In this document: positions 18,743-26,018 of the stretch, piece after piece
Position numbering within the stretch: the stretch's first letter is position 1
Layout: each line of letters begins with the position of its first letter
Assembly (NCBI GenBank): GCA_018398765.1
Contig: JAHBMJ010005887.1
Coordinates: 1 to 26,018, forward strand
Reading direction: 5' to 3'
Length of the DNA stretch: 26,018 nucleotides
Source of the DNA: Chromera velia
Lineage: Eukaryota > Sar > Chromeraceae
The notes under the pieces: model-generated
Seen by the model: the letters and a program-made list of their open reading frames with translations, nothing else
Database searches by the model: none
What the model was told of the DNA's origin: nothing
Position numbers and translations under genes: made by a program

Positions 18743-19429
18743 CGACGATGAGGTCCAGAGAGAGGGTGTGTGTGAAGAAAAAGGAAGAAAGGCTGGAGGA
18801 GGGAGGGGGAAAATGGAGACTGCAGCCAGGGCCGTGTGGTTCTCTCTGTCGTTGCTCGGGGTGGAAGGGGACACCTCTCATTCCCGCCCGGCCGAGGTCT
18901 CCTCACTCACCTCATTGATTTGTGCTTCCTGCCCCTCTACTTATTGTCTGTCTGCCTTCCTGCCTGCCGCCCTCATTTCTTGTGAGGGTCTGCAACAGTC
19001 GGAAGTGCCTCTTTCTTCTCTGCCTTGCGCCGTCTGATTTCGACTCCCCCTTCCCGCTAGCTGCCTCAGCGCTTCCGTCCACACTTGGGCATCGCGACGT
19101 ACGAGGTGGAACGAACTTTTCCGGGGAGTCCAAGGAAGTCGTGCCGTATGGAAGGTTTTGGAAGGTGGGAGTAGAGCTAGGAGTAAAAGTGTGTGTCAGG
19201 GAGCAGGAAAATCCAGCTCAACAAATTCAGGATCCTTCTGCACGCCCGTCGGCGTCTTCTGGAATGAAATTCTGTCCCTTCTTGGCTGCTTGGGTTTCTT
19301 CCATTTTTTTGTGAATTTGACTAGATCAATCGATGATCGATCGCACGGGGGTGGGGGGCTGAGCCTCTGCTGAGGTATACCGCGAGTGGGAGGTAAAGAT
19401 CGCTCCAAGAGATGCAATCCACTGCATCA
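18743..19429. other. eIF5B 3' flank without recognisable gene
   Basis: Mixed-composition sequence after the eIF5B TGA, presumably including its 3' UTR. It holds purine-rich (18770-18830) and pyrimidine-rich (18900-19080) stretches. Short open frames match no family I know. No clear AATAAA hexamer is seen. Confidence 0.4.
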
Positions 19430-19800
19430 TCGATCCTGCATCTAATCCGGCATTCATATAATCATACGTACTACTATCTAGCGCTAGATCTAGCATACTA
19501 TATAGAGCTAGATGTAGAGCTTTGAATTCTATTTTGAATTACTTTTAGAAAATTTCTAGATTTTTTTTTCTAATTCAAATGAAATAATCTATAGGAAATA
19601 ATTCAAGTGAATTGAATTCATTGATTGATTAGGATTACGTTAACATCTATGGGTCGGTTAGACTAGAAATAGTTAACTATTTTAACTATTACTACCTTAC
19701 CCAATTTCCTAGTTAAAATAGTAACTATTTACTATTTTTACTATTTTTATAGGCGAACTGAGATGCTATTTTCAAAATGAACTAGCTGAATGAATGAATG
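19430..19800. other. AT-rich patch with imperfect inverted repeats
   Basis: Strongly AT-rich block with repeated tagatctagc-like words (about 19480-19515), aattgaattcattgattgatt (about 19610-19630) and an AACTATT-rich segment. It separates the eIF5B flank from the retroelement region. No gene is seen. Confidence 0.6.
19663..19730. repeat. AT-rich hairpin (inverted repeat)
   Basis: The arm at 19666-19688 (AATAGTTAACTATTTTAACT core) pairs with 19710-19730 (TAGTTAAAATAGTAACTATT core) apart from one bulged base, around a loop of about 21 bases. Confidence 0.7.
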
Positions 19801-20290
19801 GAGTTGGCTTTGCTAGAGTGGAGCCGTGCTCCCAGCAGCCCATGTTCATGCAAGAGATCGTCAATCACTCAACTCTAGAGATAAGGCTAAGCGCGAGATC
19901 CCCTGAAGTGCTTGCTTGGTGAGCTTACGAGCAGCATGCGCGTTGGAGGTGGCAATATAAGACTCGAACAGAAGAAGAAAAGGTCGCGTTCACACAGAGA
20001 CAGGCGTGCACAGTGAGTAACAAAGATCGCAAACGGCTCTGCATGCTTCATACGGATCGACTTGTAAAGCCACATCTGCCGAAACGTGGAAAAGAGTAGC
20101 CCTTCTGGACCCAGCACTGTCCGGACCTGGCGGTCTCCCCCTCTTGCCAAACAGACTACCGACCCACCGATTTTCCTTAACCCCTACTCCTCTGCACGTC
20201 TTCTGCCCGTTCTGACTAAAAAGAGAGACCTGCAAAAATCAAGATCCTTCTGCTACTTTGTGCAAACTTCTGTGTTCTGACTGAAACCAA
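19801..20290. other. Non-coding approach to the retroelement
   Basis: No recognisable gene. It may contain the 5' part of the retroelement, including a 5' LTR, but I could not define terminal repeats or a primer-binding site. The boundary between genome and element is therefore unknown. Confidence 0.3.
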
Positions 20291-20295
20291 GCTTT

Positions 20296-20495
20296 ACAGC
20301 GAAGCTCTACCCAAAATTTCCACAGACAAGAAGCAACTCTCCTGCTTTCCTTGTGAAAACTCTCGCTTTCAGGAAAACCTGACCTGACAGCGAAGCTCTG
20401 CCCAAAACTTTCAAAGACAAGAAGTAACTCCCCTACTTTCCTTGTGAAAAACTTTTGCTTCCAGGGAAACCAGACCTGATAGCGAAGCTCTGTCA
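20296..20495 (+). repeat. 91-92-bp tandem repeat in retroelement 5' leader
   Basis: Units start at 20296, 20387 and 20479 (the third partial) with 'agcgaagctct', and share 'gacaagaag', 'actttccttgtgaaaa'-type and 'ccagacctga'-type blocks. A more diverged piece precedes from about 20240. Leader repeats of this kind occur in some LTR retrotransposons; the function here is unknown. Confidence 0.85.
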
Positions 20496-20867
20496 AAATT
20501 CAGCTTCCAAGCAAAACTCCGATCTCGGATTCTGTTCTGTATCGTAGTGCCGCTGACCGTGACTTCACTAACCCGATAGAGAAAGCCCAGATAATTGCAG
20601 ACCGGACTATAGAAGAAAACTATAAGTTCATTCACAGCAGAGAGGGTTTCCAGACCTTTCTTCTGGATCAATAGATAGCCGTCCTGAAAGCACACCACCA
20701 TCTCTCAGAAAAAATATACCAAACCCTTGCACTAGACACCATCAGTCAAGAGAGGTTCGTGTCTATCTATTCCAAATACCTTCCCCCGTACGTCGAACCC
20801 CCAAGACAGTATATAATACTACTGTACATTTGCCCCGTGAGAGACTGCCCTTTGTGTCGTTCATAGA

Positions 20868-22863
20868 ATGCCACCAAAAGCTAAGAAGGTAATCAAGCCT
20901 AAGGCCAAAGGCCTTGCACAACCAAAAGCAAAAGCAAAGGCAAAAGCGAAAGCAAAAGCTTACCCAAAAGCCAAGGCTGCTCCACCAGCAGCACCCGTGG
21001 TCTCTCAGCTAAAACCCGCGAATGATCCCCCTCTCCCAGCCAACCACGCAGCAGTAGAAGAAGCCGGTGTACCCGAAGGACAGGTAGAGGAGTAAGCCCA
21101 GCCATTGGGCCTGCAGCAAATAAATCAACATGAACAGCAAGAACAGAATCAAGTGGGCAACTCAATGAGCATGAATGCCGCAGGCGCTGTTCCCAACGCA
21201 CAGGGTTTAATGCAATCTGCCATCTCTCAGGAAGTAAAGAACAAACTAGAAAGACAGGCCCCCCCTGGGGGTCCTTCTGCAACCCAGACAAGATGGAACG
21301 TATGATCTCGTCTTTATGATAGATAAACAAGGGAGAAATGATGGGGCAAACAGGGATACAGAGAGACAGACAGCAGTGGCAGCATCGGTGCCTTCATCTA
21401 GCGATCCAGTCAGACAGACACACAACGCTTTCTCTAATGAAGAAAGGCGTGTGAATCCAGTAAGTGCAGTCGAACAAACTGCTCCCTCTCCGGGGACAGT
21501 AAACCCAAAAATCTCTGTCGACTTACCTCACTTCCACGGGGATCGGGTGACCACTCCCACCTTCTGGAATTCGTTTGAAATGCTTGCTTCGTCCTGCAGA
21601 TGGACATTCATAGCAGTTAGAGATGTCTACTTTCCCTCTGCTCTGCAAAGATCTGCTCGTCAATAGTATAACAGACTCCCTTTTGCCGACAGGATAGCCA
21701 TCTAAAATCTGTCTGACCTCAAAACCTTGTTCTTAGACATGTATTCCATCGACAAGAATGCAGCAGAAAACATACAGGTCACCCTCTATCAGATAAAGCA
21801 GTTCAAACATGAGTCCATAGATAAGTATGCAGAAAGATTTCAACGCCTCTGTGAGGGAGCAAATTTGTCCATCAATTCTAAGGAAGCCATGACTGCGTTC
21901 AACAGAGGTCTCCGAGAATCCACCATCAGAATGCACTTACAAAAAAACTATCCTACCTTTTCAGCTCTACTGAAAGAAGCCAGGAGACTTAGTGCAATTA
22001 TTGGCAATACCTGCAGTGGTGATAACGAAGAGAAAAGAGGTTTGAAAATCAGTACCGTGGTCACGGTGGAAAATCAGGGACAGGCGGCAACACAGTCGAC
22101 ACGAGGACAAAATCAGCTGCCAAGAGAAGAAGACACAGTACAAATGGAGTCCGATATGACAGCCTTGGTAAATGCGATTGTTTATAGTACTACTGCAGTA
22201 CAAGAGCAGAGAATGAACTATGATAAGTGTGGAGGATACGCTCCACATACAGTAGATGGGTATATACTTTCTCCATTCATAATATGCGAATATTGCTGTA
22301 AGCAAGGTCACAACAGTGCAGCATGTCGTACGAAGAAAAGAGATGACTATCGAAGGCAGGCTGCCCCTTCTCCTTTTGAAGTCCCCAGACTGGCCACACA
22401 TCTTTATAATGGACCTCTGAGAAAAAAGCCCGGTTTCTTCCCTCCAACAGATAGACAAACTCGACCTCGATGGGACGAAAGGCCCAACTTTTCACGTAAC
22501 CAAACTTTCGAACCACAATACCCGAGGTGGAGAGAAAATGATTATCCCTTCTTGGCTGTCCAAGGGCAAACTGCTCCTCTCTTGCTATGGTCTCAGTCTG
22601 CTCGACCCCTCCCGCAGGCCGTCCAGTAAAGAGGAATGATGGCGCTTCCTCCTCCTCCACAAAAAGGAATGCTTGCGCTTCCCGCTCCGCCTCCTGGCCT
22701 TAAACCTGATATTAAGACAGGAGGAAACAGACAACCGATATTGGGCAAAGGGTTCAATGAAAGAGGGGACAGTCGATCGATGAATGGAAATCAATAAAAA
22801 TATGGTTAGGTCTGTAGAACAGAAGCCTCTGTAGACCCAGTCATTTCAAATGGCTCCTCCTGA
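20868..22863 (+). pseudogene. Retroelement Gag-like polyprotein, broken
   Basis: It starts MPPKAKK at 20868 with a histone-H1-like K/A/P-rich tail (about 45 residues). This frame has TAA at 21093 and runs to TGA at 21303. The remainder is in the next frame, implying one frameshift near homopolymers at 21258-21275. The second part has a Gag start signature (LPHFHGDRVTTPTFW, about 21520) and a capsid-like helical region (21727-22010). A CCHC zinc knuckle, C-x2-C-x4-H-x4-C, lies at 22285-22326, followed by an R/P-rich tail. In-frame TAG 21664, TAA 21703, TAA 22627, TAA 22795 and TAG 22807 interrupt it; the first in-frame TGA is at 22861, just inside the pol frame. Gag packages the element RNA. 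Confidence 0.85.
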
Positions 22864-25786
22864 AAGGAAGGACGTTTTGCTTTCAATTGTTCTCTCTCAA
22901 AAAAGACCTATACATGAAGTGACTCCTGATCCTAGTGAGGCGCAAGAGCAAAAAGAAAGGAGAATTGATTCCCTGCCTTCTTCTATATTAAATGAAGGTG
23001 TAAGAGGCGATCGAACCGACCGAAAAGAGGATAAGAACCGAAAAAAAAAAATTCAGGAGATTGCCCCTATGCTCGCTACACCTGAAAAGAAACAGAAAGA
23101 TGAAGAAAAAAGCACCAACGTGAGTAAGAAGAAAGTAGCATATATCTATTTATCTTCTGTAGCTATACGAGTAGGACTGCTCCTCCCGCTTGAAAGAAAA
23201 GTAACAGTAGCTGCGCTTGTGGACACAGGGGCAGATGTCAGTTTGATTAACAAGGGTATATGGGAACGACTGAAAATGGAAAACCCACAGTTGAAAGTCT
23301 TTCCTTCAGCCATCCAGATTGAAGGGGAAGGGGGGAAAGAATTAGAAACAAAGGGAGTAGTCACATTGAAATTTTTTTTTGGTGAACAGCGTAAATGGCA
23401 GTTTCATGTTTCTCCTATACTCAGTCATATGTGCATATTGGGAAAAGACTGGTTGGATGCTCATGCTAAAGGAATCTTCTTTCAACTAGATAGGCTGAAA
23501 TTGAGGAAAACGTTTGGGAAGAAAGCTTTCTCTCTTCCTCTCTCTCCCATTACAAAATTAGAAAATTTCAAGCAGGTCTTTTTAGTTTGGGTAGCGACTC
23601 TCTCTTTGACTCTACTTACTGAAAGACAAGCTTTTTCTCTCTATCTCTCCCTCCCTCCCGCCTGTGAGTCCCTGATACTTGATGGCATAGATGTCCATGT
23701 TGAACCCACGCAGATGGAGTTGCCTGCAGGAATACTACTTGCAAATACCGTCAGCAAAGTGCATAACAGGAAAGTGTCTGTGATTGCTATAAATATCACC
23801 TACTATGACTACACCCTTCCAGGCAGTCTGCCCGTTACATCCGTGTCTATTTGTTCCGATCTCACCCAAAAAGATTCGAAAGAGGCATCAGATAAAGAAG
23901 CATCAATGGAGGCAAGAAAGAATGAAAGAGAAAAGGATGCAGAAAAAGAAAAGAAAGAGGAAGCAGAAGTAAAGAAATAAATAGAAGAAACCATAGAAAA
24001 GAATAGTCAGCTCAATAAAGAGCAAAAGGAGCAGCTGAAAAACCTACTCCTTAAGTATATAGAACTCTTTCCAGCAAAGGAACAGGCAGGCACCCTCAAG
24101 GGAATCAAGGTGGAGGTTGACACACAGGGGGCTGATCCTGTTTTTTAAAAGCCTCGACCAGTGCCCCACGCCCTAAGGGAAGAAGTGAATGAAATCATTA
24201 CTGACTTGCAGGCATAGGAAGTGATTGAACCATGTTTATTTGAGTGGGGGTCGCCCCTAGTGATAGTAAAGAAACCAAATAGACGTTTTCGTGTATGTAT
24301 TGATTTAAGAAAGATCAACTCTCTGATCAAAATCCCTCGCTATCCGCTCCCCAATATGGATGACCTGCTGCACAAATTGCAAGGCAAATGTTTTTTCACA
24401 TCACTTGACTTAAAGGCGGGGTTTTATCAAGTGCCGGTCAAAAAAGAATACAGAGACAGACTGGCTTTTGTGATAAAAAGAGGAATATATAGGTATGCAA
24501 AGATGCCTTTTAGTTTGGCGTCTGCGCCTGCAGTCTTTCAAAGGACAGTTGACACAATGTTGGCAAGATTGATCAAATTGAGTGTGCAAGCATACATTAA
24601 CAATTTTTTGATTTCTTCCACTATATGGGAAAGGCATTTGATGTACTTCGAGGAAGTTTTTCTCAGGCTGAAAGATGTAGGGGCTCGTCTCGCTCCAGGA
24701 AAATGTGTGTTCGCTCGAAATGAGTTGATCTATCTGGGGCATGAGGTGTCAACGGAAGGCATCCGACCATCAAAAGGAAAAACGAAGCTAGAAATGAAGT
24801 GCGTACAGGAAGTATAAGTACCAAAAACTTCCAAACAACTGAAGAGCTTTCTTGGGATGGTTGGCTTCTACAGAAAATTTGTGAAAAACTTCGCATAAAT
24901 AGCTGCCCCCCTCTACACCTTGCTCAAACATGACACACCTTGGCAATGGCTAAGACTACAAGAAGTGGCTTTCCAGAAGCTATAGGAGGCTCTCATGCAG
25001 GACCTTGTCCTTATTCACCCTAACTTCTCTCGACCATTCACTCTGAAAACAGACGCAAGTGGGGAGACTCTGGGAGCGATCTTAGCACAAACAAACAAGG
25101 AAGAAAGAGAGAGAGTGATTCAATATGCATCAAAAAAACTTATAGATACAGAGAAAAGATGGTCAGCTACCAAGTAAGAAGGTCTGGCTTTCGTTTGGGC
25201 AGTCACACAGCAATTCAAAAGTTTCTTGTATGGAAGGAAATTCTTCGCATACACAAATTGCCGAGCACTGCAGTATATTCAAAAATAAAAGGAAACCTCT
25301 CCTCGTCTGTTCAGATGGTCGCTCAAACTAGCTATTTATGACTATGAGATCAAGCATCGTGCAGGGAGAGCCAACAGTGATGTTGACTCTCTCACCAGGG
25401 CGCCTTTTATAAGCAAGGATTTTCTACCCTCCGTGTCAGACCAAGAGACAGATAACTCTATTGTAGTAGCAGCAGTCACAGAGAGAAAAGAAGAAATGAA
25501 AAAGGGGAAGGAAGAGCCCACCTTTAAAGCTCCGGAATCATATTCCTCTGCAGAGATCAAGAAAGCATAGGCAGAAGATGCAGATCTCTCTTCTATGATC
25601 AAGTACCTACAGACTGAAGAGTTGGATGAGAGACTTAGCAATAAGGAATAATTGACTATTCTTGCACAGGTACCTCTATTCACACTGCATAAAAGAATTC
25701 TTCCTCGTCTTTTTTCTCCACTAAATCAACATGAGAAAGGCATTTCTATCTTTCTATATGCATGCATACATGCATGCAATATAAAT
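22850..25786 (+). pseudogene. Retroelement Pol: protease, reverse transcriptase, RNase H; ten in-frame TAA/TAG, no TGA
   Basis: A single frame, +1 relative to gag, runs without indel for about 980 codons. The protease has the retropepsin motif DTGAD at 23222 and a late LGKDWL. Reverse transcriptase shows RVCIDLRKIN (about 24294), FTSLDLKAGFYQV (about 24397), MPFSLASAPAVFQR (about 24503) and YLGHEVSTEGI. The YxDD box is YINN (24593-24604), so both metal-binding aspartates are lost. RNase H shows KTDASGETLGAIL (about 25045) and TNCRAL where TDxxxL is usual. Stops: TAA 23978, TAA 24146, TAG 24215, TAA 24815, TAA 24896, TAG 24983, TAA 25175, TAA 25286, TAG 25568, TAA 25649. The frame ends at TGA 25787. 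Integrase is absent. Confidence 0.92.
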
Positions 25787-25789
25787 TGA

Positions 25790-26018
25790 TAAGAGTGGGC
25801 GCACATTGCGCGCCGCCGAAGTGCCATGCAGGTTAATTCGGAGTACAAGTAGGGGCTGTGATAAAATTCCGGTATCGGGTGGTGCCCGATAAGGGGGAGG
25901 GGGGGGTTCCGCCACTAAGAGGCGCCGATACGGTGGTCGGACCCTTCATGGCACGTCTGGGCCCACGGCTGGCGTCCAGGCAGACCCTGGCCACCATGTC
26001 CGATACCGTCTTATGTTT
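25790..26018. other. GC-rich palindromic segment after the retroelement
   Basis: An abrupt change to GC-rich sequence. TATCGGG-TGGTG-CCCGATA (25873-25891) is a perfect hairpin. CGGTATCGG (25870-25878) and CCGATACCG (26000-26008) are inverted copies bracketing about 139 bases, and a related CCGATACGG lies near 25925. I recognise no gene, tRNA or known repeat. The window edge cuts it off. Confidence 0.5.

Larger units (their letters stand above)
20290..25735 (+). mobile_element. Degraded Ty3/gypsy-type retroelement, lacking integrase
   Basis: Domain order is Gag with a CCHC knuckle, aspartic protease, reverse transcriptase and RNase H, as in Ty3/gypsy elements. Homology fades after the RNase H/integrase linker, and no integrase HHCC finger or DDE core follows, so the 3' half and 3' LTR are missing from the window. 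The coding parts carry about 17 in-frame TAA/TAG codons, one probable frameshift near 21255-21305 and a mutated polymerase active site, so this copy cannot be autonomous under the standard code. The left limit is approximate, set at the tandem repeats before gag. Confidence 0.9.

Noticed and set aside
18922-19314. 130-residue plus-strand frame after eIF5B
   Set aside because: It lies in pyrimidine-rich 3' flank, lacks any recognisable domain, and overlaps equally long frames in other registers.
19801-20290. 5' LTR of the retroelement
   Set aside because: No second copy in the window for comparison, and no clear TG...CA ends or primer-binding site.

Overview
The window is nuclear DNA of a eukaryote: genes are split by GT-AG introns, one encodes the eukaryotic translation factor eIF5B, and no bacterial operon features are seen. 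Many small introns, long (TG)n and (TTC)n tracts, moderate GC and a chromovirus/Ty3-like retroelement would fit an alveolate such as a chromerid alga. That placement is inference with low to moderate confidence.

Layout. (1) 1-870: upstream DNA with a GC-rich, palindrome-rich island at about 300-700. (2) 871-2398, plus strand: a two-exon gene for a C2orf69/UPF0565-like, probably mitochondrial alpha/beta-hydrolase-fold protein. (3) 2399-5332: no recognisable gene; first AT-rich, then strongly purine-rich on the plus strand. (4) 8583-5333, minus strand: a six-exon gene for a 10-TM drug/metabolite transporter of SLC35G/EamA type. (5) 8584-9227: intergenic space between the divergent transporter and eIF5B genes, with a GC-rich island. 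(6) 9228-18742, plus strand: a complete 16-exon eIF5B gene, 1182 codons, whose exon phases all agree. (7) 18743-20290: non-coding, with an AT-rich, hairpin-forming patch. (8) 20290-25735: a degraded Ty3/gypsy-type retroelement (Gag with zinc knuckle, protease, reverse transcriptase, RNase H) that lacks an integrase. (9) 25790-26018: a GC-rich palindromic segment of unknown type.

The three cellular genes have unrelated housekeeping roles (translation initiation, membrane transport, mitochondrial function) and do not form a pathway. The most unusual observations are these. Decayed copies of neighbouring exons ('exon echoes') lie in introns of all three genes, with several copies differing mainly at synonymous sites. 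eIF5B 5' splice sites have C at +3 in 12 of 15 introns (mostly GTCAGT). (TG)n and (TTC)n tracts always run in the sense orientation of the host gene. The retroelement has about 17 in-frame TAA/TAG stops but essentially no TGA, and its catalytic YxDD box reads YINN.
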